Source: Dryas octopetala (Eukaryota > Streptophyta > Magnoliopsida > Rosales > Rosaceae). Taken from it: 64,000 bases of DNA. The translations under genes and the position numbers were made by a program. Shown one piece after another: positions 45,228 to 56,860 of this stretch (its first letter is position 1; every line of letters starts with the position of its first letter). Under the pieces are notes generated by a model. The model ran no database searches, was not told the origin of the DNA, and saw only the letters and a program-made list of their open reading frames with translations. The stretch spans positions 27,121,489 through 27,185,488 of the forward strand of contig OY992832.1 in assembly GCA_963921425.1 (NCBI GenBank). The letters run 5' to 3'.

Positions 45228-47606
45228 TGTTGAATGTTTTCTTAGAACAAAATAAACATCTATTTCATTCCAAGTATACTCGCAAGTGCACGAATCGCAT
45301 CAGTAGCAAAGCGTACAAGCACGAGGTCGATCCCACAGGGAATGGTTAATACACAACAAATCAATTCAATTAATCAATAGAATAACTAAATGGGGGGTTT
45401 TGGAAGATGAAAACACACGCACATATCACCACACGCACACACCCTTTATTCTATCTTGCAATGTTAAGTTTTCAGTTTCAAATCAAATAAGCATGCAATA
45501 ACCATCCAAGGCTAATGACAGTTAATTTGAACACAACATATTAAAGTTTGACTGCTAAAAAGGTTTGGCTAGTTACTTTCTCGCAATTGTTCTCCTAATG
45601 CATAAACTAAGAGCTTCTTGGGCCTTCCTTAGCCAGTTAACCTACATGTTCCCTAGTTCAAGCTAAGGCAGCTGTTACCCATGTAGGAGTCATTAAGATT
45701 TGTGAGAATGTCAAACATGCACAACATATAAGCTTTGACTATTTCCTTATAGAGGTCGCCCAACCCCACTACCAAGAATAATCCCTTATTCCCTTGTTAC
45801 TTGTGGTTTAGTGTCTTTGACTATTTCACAGCTAAACCTAACAAATAAACTAGATGCAATTACCCTAAGGTGGCCAGTCAAAGGATGCAAACAACTAGTG
45901 ACGGGTTCAAATAGATAGTGGAAATTTAATACGTGCAAACATCAAACTAACAGACCAAGAGACGGATAAACGATTTGTTAAAGCATGCAAATCCAATAAT
46001 CAACCTACAACTAACATGCAAGATAGAATAAATAAACTTACATAATTAAAATAGAAAAGAAAATCAGAATAATATAAATAAATTCCCAATCCATGTTGGA
46101 AAGCAAACTAATTAAACAAAACAATTAAAAACTAGAATTCCAAAAGAAAAACAAAGAGAACATCCTTAGAGAGTGGCAGCGGCGGCGGCACAAGGTGGCA
46201 GCAGCGGTGGCACAAGGTGGCAGCGGCGGCACAAGGTGGCAGCAGCGGCACAAGGTGGCAGCGGCTCGACTCCTTCCTCCTCCTTCGGTTCAGCAGAAAA
46301 AGAAAGAAAGAGAGATGATGGTGGCTGCGGCAAGAGAAGATAAATAATGGGAGCTGCTAGGGTTCCTAGGATGCGTGAGAAAAGAAAGAGAAAGAAAGGA
46401 GGCTAGGGTGTTGGCGGCTACAAGAGAGAGAGACTAGGCTAGGGTTTCTGAAATTTCAGAGAGGAGCTCCTTTGAGTTATAAAGATGTATTTATAGAGGA
46501 GAGTGAGGCTGAGATTTCTCCTTCTCTTCAATGTGGGATAAGTACATTCCTTGCACACCAAGACTTATAATTTTCGGCCAAACATGGGCCTTGGCTGATT
46601 TGGGCTCTTTTTGGGCGTAACTCCGTTTTCAGCTCGCGGAATTGCTGCGCTACCTCCACTAAAATGACCATATCTTGAGCTAGAAAACTCGGAATCAAAA
46701 TCCGTAAAATTCCCTGCGAAGCTAACATCCGTATCTTTCCAACCATATATGGCATGCTACCTGATTCGTTCTGGAGAATTACAGAATTTCTGTCGAAATT
46801 GGTGCTCTATTTTTCAGGGTTTTGACTTCTTTTTCAGCTAGGATTCCTTGGGCTTTCTCTTTGTAGGCGTGATGGGCTTTAGGGATGCATGGCTTGCATG
46901 GCTTGGGCTCTAGAGTTGGCGCATGGCTTGCATGGCATGCGCATGCATGCATGGGCTGCCACCTCACCGTTCTTGTGGATTTCGACTTCACCTAGGCCCA
47001 AAGCCCAATTGACTTCATGACATGATATGGTTGACCCTTTACCATTGACTTTGACTTCCAATTTTACCCCTCTCTCCCTCTTGGATTCGAATTCATTCCT
47101 CCATCTGATTCCATGGATGTCCACCACCTTCTAGAAGCTTCTGGAACCTTGACTTGATTGAGTTGACTTTGACCAACCTTTCCTAGTCCAACTAGGATTT
47201 CTTGTAAATGAAAGATTCCTTATCCATTTTGACTTCTCGTAATGACCATATTGCCCCTGGAGTCTCCTAGTGTCATTAGGTCTCCTTTCCCTAGTAGGGT
47301 TAGGTTTCCTAGTTCAACCAGGAATTCCTTTTCCAATCAGGATTTCTCATTTCTGGCTCGACAATGATGGTTCTGGACTTGATGTTTCCTAGTGTGACTA
47401 GGAATCCTCATTTGACTAGGATTTCAGCTCTTTTCCTAGTTTGACCAGGAAATGTCCCAAAACGGCTCCATTTGCTCCTATTTCCTATTTATGCTTCATT
47501 CGACCTAAAAACACAAAAACAAGACAACAGACACAAAAAGATCGAGTTCTAACACTCTAGGTTAGGGAGTTAGTATCATAAAATAGCGTAAAATGAACAC
47601 TCATCA
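45228..47606 (-). repeat. Array LTR 2
   Basis: 2379 bp. TATA-like box at 46488-46495, minisatellite at about 46174-46265, block at 46560-46800. Eight CCTAG-type palindromes lie at 47182, 47266, 47289, 47308, 47327, 47388, 47406 and 47435 (starts). W-box cores TTGAC lie at 47009, 47031, 47045, 47051, 47149, 47163, 47169 and 47229. Confidence 0.93.
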
Positions 47607-49853
47607 CACCCCCAAACTTAGACTTTGCTAGTCCTCGAGCAAAGAAAATAAAGAAAAACACTCAAAGACTCAAAAACAAACTAACTAACTTTCCCAACAA
47701 CTGATATCATGAGTATGACCAACAATAACATAGTAAAGCAAGGCATATATAACATTTATTCTTCAAATTCTAATACTGCTTCAAATAACATACCTTACTC
47801 CTCCATTGTGCATATAGGTCATTCTCTTCATAACCCAAGTGTTGGTTGGACAAGCAAGAAATAAATCAACATATACAAAATAGATTCAACTCCAATCCTC
47901 ACCAAGGCATACCCTCAACAATAAAGCACTCAAGAATTGGGTTGAATTTTGCACTCAAAAGATATATGAGAGAAGTTATGTAATCAAAGAAAAGTAGCTC
48001 ACATATTAACATGAAAGATAGGCACATTTGAAAGGAAACAAGATCTCAAGGAAGGAAAAATCAAAACACTTGAAATAAAATCAATAACCATAAGCTCCCT
48101 TCCCTCCTAGACTCCACATTAAGAACTGCACTTCTCTTAAAATCAATTAGGGCTTCATAGGGGTTATAATGAAGGCTTAGGGTAAGGTATGATATTGAAA
48201 TGGAAGGGATAAACAAAGGGCTATAAACTATGGAATTGCAAGAACAATAGAACATTCTGAGGCATACCTTGCTTCTTTGCACATCATAGCTTGAACTTGA
48301 ACACTTTTGTCCACTTCTTCTTTTGAAACCGTCCCTACTATTTCTTACTTTCTTTTTATTTTTCTTTTTTTCTTTTTGGGGCACGGTGTACATACAATCT
48401 CAGCACATTTTTGTATAAGCTATGCATTTTCATTTCTTTTCCACCTCAATCAATATGTAAAACACATTGCAATACCATAATAGGGTAAAACGAGTAAAAG
48501 GGGTATAGCACCCCCAAACTTAGGGTTTGGGTATATAGTATGGGTAAACAAAGAAAAAGCTATGAGGCTCAAAAGGGTTAACTAGGGATAAAACACATAA
48601 GGGTTGGCTTTTTAGGCTATAGGCAAAACAAACATGGCCTAAAATCATCTTCTAAGATTCATGTAGTTATAAACATGCTTTGCCTAGAATAAGAAAGAAG
48701 TTCTAGTTCATTGATTCAAAAATATATACATTTCAAGCATTTGATCAAAAACAATGAGATCATACAACGACTTGAATAACGAGAAAAGAATAGAGTCATG
48801 TACAACACTCGCGAAATGAAGGACAAGGCTCAAAACTTCACATGGGTCACATAAGTCTACTCTAAGATGCATATGAATTACTAAATCATGCAAATCACAA
48901 CTCAAGTTCATGAAAATAAGGCCCAATCACATAGAATCATAAAATAGGTTATGGAACAATATTAGAAAAAGAAGAATACATATCATAGACACAATGCTAA
49001 ACATGCTTCTCAAAAGTCATAAACAATCAATCAACTTGTTGGGGACTCAAAAACTAACCAAAACACACAAAAGACTCAACTCACTTTAAAAACAATGTTG
49101 CAACAAAGTTCTAAAGATTCAATTCTATCATTAGGGTGGAATGAATTTTAGAAAATTGCATTTTGATGTGGGATTTGACTCCCTAAGTTTTAAAAAAAAA
49201 GAAACAAAACCTCTTTTTTTTTTTTCTTTTTTTTTTAAATGCCCTAGAGGACCGGACCTCTAAAGCCAAAACGAATTTTTTTTTATTTTTTATTTTTTTC
49301 AAAATTTAAAAACTAAAAACCTAATAAACAAGCTACGACACCATTGCTTTCCCCCCAAACTTAAATGATACATTGCCCTCAATGTATACAAATTAAATGC
49401 ATGAATGCTCAAAATAAGCAATAGGGAAATTGCAACCAAATAAACACACAAATGAAATAAGACGGTCAAATGAAGCAAGAATAGAGGAATTGTTTACTTG
49501 CGGATGCAAGTTGGACACTCCAAGTGTAGGCGCGGCCTCCTTGGTCTCTATTGATCTCTTGGATTCTTGAAAAAGCTTGGGTTGCCTCCCAATTAGCGCT
49601 TGATTTACTGTCTTTCAGCCTGACATTGCCATTCCTCTACTTGCGTCTTCTCTTCCTCTTTCTCCCATTGTTACTCTAGGCATCTACAAAAGCAAACACC
49701 AAATCAGTAGAGAATATGCTTGTAAAGTCATGCCATTTATTTAAACTAAAAACTAACCAAAAACAAATCTAACTAATATATCCTAATTCTAATGATTAAT
49801 CAAATCAATTCATTGATATTAGACACCATTCCCCGGCAACGGCGCCAAAAACT
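47607..49853 (-). other. Array internal region 2
   Basis: 2247 bp, noncoding. Purine tract at 47607-47620, second tract at about 48511-48530, stem-loop at 49368-49387, primer site at 49830-49847. A T-rich tract precedes the stem-loop. Confidence 0.92.
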
Positions 49854-52232
49854 TGTTGAATGTTTTCTTAGAACAAAATAAACATCTATTTCATTCCAAG
49901 TATACTCGCAAGTGCACGAATCGCATCAGTAGCAAAGCGTACAAGCACGAGGTCGATCCCACAGGGAATGGTTAATACACAACAAATCAATTCAATTAAT
50001 CAATAGAATAACTAAATGGGGGGTTTTGGAAGATGAAAACACACGCACATATCACCACACGCACACACCCTTTATTCTATCTTGCAATGTTAAGTTTTCA
50101 GTTTCAAATCAGATAAGCATGCAATAACCATCCAAGGCTAATGACAGTTAATTTGAACACAACATATTAAAGTTTGACTGCTAAAAAGGTTTGGCTAGTT
50201 ACTTTCTCGCAATTGTTCTCCTAATGCATAAACTAAGAGCTTCTTGGGCCTTCCTTAGCCAGTTAACCTACATGTTCCCTAGTTCAAGCTAAGGCAGCTG
50301 TTACCCATGTAGGAGTCATTAAGATTTGTGAGAATGTCAAACATGCACAACATATAAGCTTTGACTATTTCCTTATAGAGGTCGCCCAACCCCACTACCA
50401 AGAATAATCCCTTATTCCCTTGTTACTTGTGGTTTAGTGTCTTTGACTATTTCACAGCTAAACCTAACAAATAAACTAGATGCAATTACCCTAAGGTGGC
50501 CAGTCAAAGGATGCAAACAACTAGTGACGGGTTCAAATAGATAGTGGAAATTTAATACGTGCAAACATCAAACTAACAGACCAAGAGACGGATAAACGAT
50601 TTGTTAAAGCATGCAAATCCAATAATCAACCTACAACTAACATGCAAGATAGAATAAATAAACTTACATAATTAAAATAGAAAAGAAAATCAGAATAATA
50701 TAAATAAATTCCCAATCCATGTTGGAAAGCAAACTAATTAAACAAAACAATTAAAAACTAGAATTCCAAAAGAAAAACAAAGAGAACATCCTTAGAGAGT
50801 GGCAGCGGCGGCGGCACAAGGTGGCAGCAGCGGTGGCACAAGGTGGCAGCGGCGGCACAAGGTGGCAGCAGCGGCACAAGGTGGCAGCGGCTCGACTCCT
50901 TCCTCCTCCTTCGGTTCAGCAGAAAAATAAAGAAAGAGAGATGATGGTGGCTGCGGCAAGAGAAGATAAATAATGGGAGCTGCTAGGGTTCCTAGGATGC
51001 GTGAGAAAAGAAAGAGAAAGAAAGGAGGCTAGGGTGTTGGCGGCTACAAGAGAGAGAGACTAGGCTAGGGTTTCTGAAATTTCAGAGAGGAGCTCCTTTG
51101 AGTTATAAAGATGTATTTATAGAGGAGAGTGAGGCTGAGATTTCTCCTTCTCTTCAATGTGGGATAAGTACATTCCTTGCACACCAAGACTTATAATTTT
51201 CGGCCAAACATGGGCCTTGGCTGATTTGGGCTCTTTTTGGGCGTAACTCCGTTTTCAGCTCGCGGAATTGCTGCGCTACCTCCACTAAAATGACCATATC
51301 TTGAGCTAGAAAACTCGGAATCAAAATCCGTAAAATTCCCTGCGAAGCTAACATCCGTATCTTTCCAACCATATATGGCATGCTACCTGATTCGTTCTGG
51401 AGAATTACAGAATTTCTGTCGAAATTGGTGCTCTATTTTTCAGGGTTTTGACTTCTTTTTCAGCTAGGATTCCTTGGGCTTTCTCTTTGTAGGCGTGATG
51501 GGCTTTAGGGATGCATGGCTTGCATGGCTTGGGCTCTAGAGTTGGCGCATGGCTTGCATGGCATGCGCATGCATGCATGGGCTGCCACCTCACCGTTCTT
51601 GTGGATTTCGACTTCACCTAGGCCCAAAGCCCAATTGACTTCATGACATGATATGGTTGACCCTTTACCATTGACTTTGACTTCCAATTTTACCCCTCTC
51701 TCCCTCTTGGATTCGAATTCATTCCTCCATCTGATTCCATGGATGTCCACCACCTTCTAGAAGCTTCTGGAACCTTGACTTGATTGAGTTGACTTTGACC
51801 AACCTTTCCTAGTCCAACTAGGATTTCTTGTAAATGAAAGATTCCTTATCCATTTTGACTTCTCGTAATGACCATATTGCCCCTGGAGTCTCCTAGTGTC
51901 ATTAGGTCTCCTTTCCCTAGTAGGGTTAGGTTTCCTAGTTCAACCAGGAATTCCTTTTCCAATCAGGATTTCTCATTTCTGGCTCGACAATGATGGTTCT
52001 GGACTTGATGTTTCCTAGTGTGACTAGGAATCCTCATTTGACTAGGATTTCAGCTCTTTTCCTAGTTTGACCAGGAAATGTCCCAAAACGGCTCCATTTG
52101 CTCCTATTTCCTATTTATGCTTCATTCGACCTAAAAACACAAAAACAAGACAACAGACACAAAAAGATCGAGTTCTAACACTCTAGGTTAGGGAGTTAGT
52201 ATCATAAAATAGCGTAAAATGAACACTCATCA
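49854..52232 (-). repeat. Array LTR 3
   Basis: 2379 bp, TATA-like box at 51114-51121, minisatellite at about 50801-50890, block at 51185-51425. It is almost identical to LTRs 2 and 4. Confidence 0.93.
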
Positions 52233-54481
52233 CACCCCCAAACTTAGACTTTGCTAGTCCTCGAGCAAAGAAAATAAAGAAAAACACTCAAAGACTCAAA
52301 AACAAACTAACTAACTTTCCCAACAACTGATATCATGAGTATGACCAACAATAACATAGTAAAGCAAGGCATATATAACATTTATTCTTCAAATTCTAAT
52401 ACTGCTTCAAATAACATACCTTACTCCTCCATTGTGCATATAGGTCATTCTCTTCATAACCCAAGTGTTGGTTGGACAAGCAAGAAATAAATCAACATAT
52501 ACAAAATAGATTCAACTCCAATCCTCACCAAGGCATACCCTCAACAATAAAGCACTCAAGAATTGGGTTGAATTTTGCACTCAAAAGATATATGAGAGAA
52601 GTTATGTAATCAAAGAAAAGTAGCTCACATATTAACATGAAAGATAGGCACATTTGAAAGGAAACAAGATCTCAAGGAAGGAAAAATCAAAACACTTGAA
52701 ATAAAATCAATAACCATAAGCTCCCTTCCCTCCTAGACTCCACATTAAGAACTGCACTTCTCTTAAAATCAATTAGGGCTTCATAGGGGTTATAATGAAG
52801 GCTTAGGGTAAGGTATGATATTGAAATGGAAGGGATAAACAAAGGGCTATAAACTATGGAATTGCAAGAACAATAGAACATTCTGAGGCATACCTTGCTT
52901 CTTTGCACATCATAGCTTGAACTTGAACACTTTTGTCCACTTCTTCTTTTGAAACCGTCCCTACTATTTCTTACTTTCTTTTTATTTTTCTTTTTTTCTT
53001 TTTGGGGCACGGTGTACATACAATCTCAGCACATTTTTGTATAAGCTATGCATTTTCATTTCTTTTCCACCTCAATCAATATGTAAAACACATTGCAATA
53101 CCATAATAGGGTAAAACGAGTAAAAGGGGTATAGCACCCCCAAACTTAGGGTTTGGGTATATAGTATGGGTAAACAAAGAAAAAGCTATGAGGCTCAAAA
53201 GGGTTAACTAGGGATAAAACACATAAGGGTTGGCTTTTTAGGCTATAGGCAAAACAAACATGGCCTAAAATCATCTTCTAAGATTCATGTAGTTATAAAC
53301 ATGCTTTGCCTAGAATAAGAAAGAAGTTCTAGTTCATTGATTCAAAAATATATACATTTCAAGCATTTGATCAAAAACAATGAGATCATACAACGACTTG
53401 AATAACGAGAAAAGAATAGAGTCATGTACAACACTCGCGAAATGAAGGACAAGGCTCAAAACTTCACATGGGTCACATAAGTCTACTCTAAGATGCATAT
53501 GAATTACTAAATCATGCAAATCACAACTCAAGTTCATGAAAATAAGGCCCAATCACATAGAATCATAAAATAGGTTATGGAACAATATTAGAAAAAGAAG
53601 AATACATATCATAGACACAATGCTAAACATGCTTCTCAAAAGTCATAAACAATCAATCAACTTGTTGGGGACTCAAAAACTAACCAAAACACACAAAAGA
53701 CTCAACTCACTTTAAAAACAATGTTGCAACAAAGTTCTAAAGATTCAATTCTATCATTAGGGTGGAATGAATTTTAGAAAATTGCATTTTGATGTGGGAT
53801 TTGACTCCCTAAGTTTTAAAAAAAAAGAAACAAAACCTCTTTTTTTTTTTTTCTTTTTTTTTTTAAATGCCCTAGAGGACCGGACCTCTAAAGCCAAAAC
53901 GAATTTTTTTTTATTTTTTATTTTTTTCAAAATTTAAAAACTAAAAACCTAATAAACAAGCTACGACACCATTGCTTTCCCCCCAAACTTAAATGATACA
54001 TTGCCCTCAATGTATACAAATTAAATGCATGAATGCTCAAAATAAGCAATAGGGAAATTGCAACCAAATAAACACACAAATGAAATAAGACGGTCAAATG
54101 AAGCAAGAATAGAGGAATTGTTTACTTGCGGATGCAAGTTGGACACTCCAAGTGTAGGCGCGGCCTCCTTGGTCTCTATTGATCTCTTGGATTCTTGAAA
54201 AAGCTTGGGTTGCCTTCCAATTAGCGCTTGATTTACTGTCTTTCAGCCTGACATTGCCATTCCTCTACTTGCGTCTTCTCTTCCTCTTTCTCCCATTGTT
54301 ACTCTAGGCATCTACAAAAGCAAACACCAAATCAGTAGAGAATATGCTTGTAAAGTCATGCCATTTATTTAAACTAAAAACTAACCAAAAACAAATCTAA
54401 CTAATATATCCTAATTCTAATGATTAATCAAATCAATTCATTGATATTAGACACCATTCCCCGGCAACGGCGCCAAAAACT
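52233..54481 (-). other. Array internal region 3
   Basis: 2249 bp, noncoding. Stem-loop at 53996-54015, primer site at 54458-54475. It shares the variant TTGCCTTCCAA (near 54210) with internal region 4 only. Confidence 0.92.
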
Positions 54482-56860
54482 TGTTGAATGTTTTCTTAGA
54501 ACAAAATAAACATCTATTTCATTCCAAGTATACTCGCAAGTGCACGAATCGCATCAGTAGCAAAGCGTACAAGCACGAGGTCGATCCCACAGGGAATGGT
54601 TAATACACAACAAATCAATTCAATTAATCAATAGAATAACTAAATGGGGGGTTTTGGAAGATGAAAACACACGCACATATCACCACACGCACACACCCTT
54701 TATTCTATCTTACAATGTTAAGTTTTCAGTTTCAAATCAGATAAGCATGCAATAACCATCCAAGGCTAATGACAGTTAATTTGAACACAACATATTAAAG
54801 TTTGACTGCTAAAAAGGTTTGGCTAGTTACTTTCTCGCAATTGTTCTCCTAATGCATAAACTAAGAGCTTCTTGGGCCTTCCTTAGCCAGTTAACCTACA
54901 TGTTCCCTAGTTCAAGCTAAGGCAGCTGTTACCCATGTAGGAGTCATTAAGATTTGTGAGAATGTCAAACATGCACAACATATAAGCTTTGACTATTTCC
55001 TTATAGAGGTCGCCCAACCCCACTACCAAGAATAATCCCTTATTCCCTTGTTACTTGTGGTTTAGTGTCTTTGACTATTTCACAGCTAAACCTAACAAAT
55101 AAACTAGATGCAATTACCCTAAGGTGGCCAGTCAAAGGATGCAAACAACTAGTGACGGGTTCAAATAGATAGTGGAAATTTAATACGTGCAAACATCAAA
55201 CTAACAGACCAAGAGACGGATAAACGATTTGTTAAAGCATGCAAATCCAATAATCAACCTACAACTAACATGCAAGATAGAATAAATAAACTTACATAAT
55301 TAAAATAGAAAAGAAAATCAGAATAATATAAATAAATTCCCAATCCATGTTGGAAAGCAAACTAATTAAACAAAACAATTAAAAACTAGAATTCCAAAAG
55401 AAAAACAAAGAGAACATCCTTAGAGAGTGGCAGCGGCGGCGGCACAAGGTGGCAGCAGCGGTGGCACAAGGTGGCAGCGGCGGCACAAGGTGGCAGCAGC
55501 GGCACAAGGTGGCAGCGGCTCGACTCCTTCCTCCTCCTTCGGTTCAGCAGAAAAATAAAGAAAGAGAGATGATGGTGGCTGCGGCAAGAGAAGATAAATA
55601 ATGGGAGCTGCTAGGGTTCCTAGGATGCGTGAGAAAAGAAAGAGAAAGAAAGGAGGCTAGGGTGTTGGCGGCTACAAGAGAGAGAGACTAGGCTAGGGTT
55701 TCTGAAATTTCAGAGAGGAGCTCCTTTGAGTTATAAAGATGTATTTATAGAGGAGAGTGAGGCTGAGATTTCTCCTTCTCTTCAATGTGGGATAAGTACA
55801 TTCCTTGCACACCAAGACTTATAATTTTCGGCCAAACATGGGCCTTGGCTGATTTGGGCTCTTTTTGGGCGTAACTCCGTTTTCAGCTCGCGGAATTGCT
55901 GCGCTACCTCCACTAAAATGACCATATCTTGAGCTAGAAAACTCGGAATCAAAATCCGTAAAATTCCCTGCGAAGCTAACATCCGTATCTTTCCAACCAT
56001 ATATGGCATGCTACCTGATTCGTTCTGGAGAATTACAGAATTTCTGTCGAAATTGGTGCTCTATTTTTCAGGGTTTTGACTTCTTTTTCAGCTAGGATTC
56101 CTTGGGCTTTCTCTTTGTAGGCGTGATGGGCTTTAGGGATGCATGGCTTGCATGGCTTGGGCTCTAGAGTTGGCGCATGGCTTGCATGGCATGCGCATGC
56201 ATGCATGGGCTGCCACCTCACCGTTCTTGTGGATTTCGACTTCACCTAGGCCCAAAGCCCAATTGACTTCATGACATGATATGGTTGACCCTTTACCATT
56301 GACTTTGACTTCCAATTTTACCCCTCTCTCCCTCTTGGATTCGAATTCATTCCTCCATCTGATTCCATGGATGTCCACCACCTTCTAGAAGCTTCTGGAA
56401 CCTTGACTTGATTGAGTTGACTTTGACCAACCTTTCCTAGTCCAACTAGGATTTCTTGTAAATGAAAGATTCCTTATCCATTTTGACTTCTCGTAATGAC
56501 CATATTGCCCCTGGAGTCTCCTAGTGTCATTAGGTCTCCTTTCCCTAGTAGGGTTAGGTTTCCTAGTTCAACCAGGAATTCCTTTTCCAATCAGGATTTC
56601 TCATTTCTGGCTCGACAATGATGGTTCTGGACTTGATGTTTCCTAGTGTGACTAGGAATCCTCATTTGACTAGGATTTCAGCTCTTTTCCTAGTTTGACC
56701 AGGAAATGTCCCAAAACGGCTCCATTTGCTCCTATTTCCTATTTATGCTTCATTCGACCTAAAAACACAAAAACAAGACAACAGACACAAAAAGATCGAG
56801 TTCTAACACTCTAGGTTAGGGAGTTAGTATCATAAAATAGCGTAAAATGAACACTCATCA
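54482..56860 (-). repeat. Array LTR 4
   Basis: 2379 bp, TATA-like box at 55742-55749, minisatellite at about 55427-55519, block at 55810-56050. One private difference is seen near 54710 (TCTTACAATG). Confidence 0.93.

Noticed and set aside
46528-46755. A 75-residue frame starting MPYMVGKIRMLASQG, repeated in all array LTRs and in LTRs at 23348, 25141 and 30647
   Set aside because: It lies upstream of the TATA-like box within U3, its C-terminus differs between subfamilies, and conservation follows the DNA block. Kept as a DNA module, not a gene.
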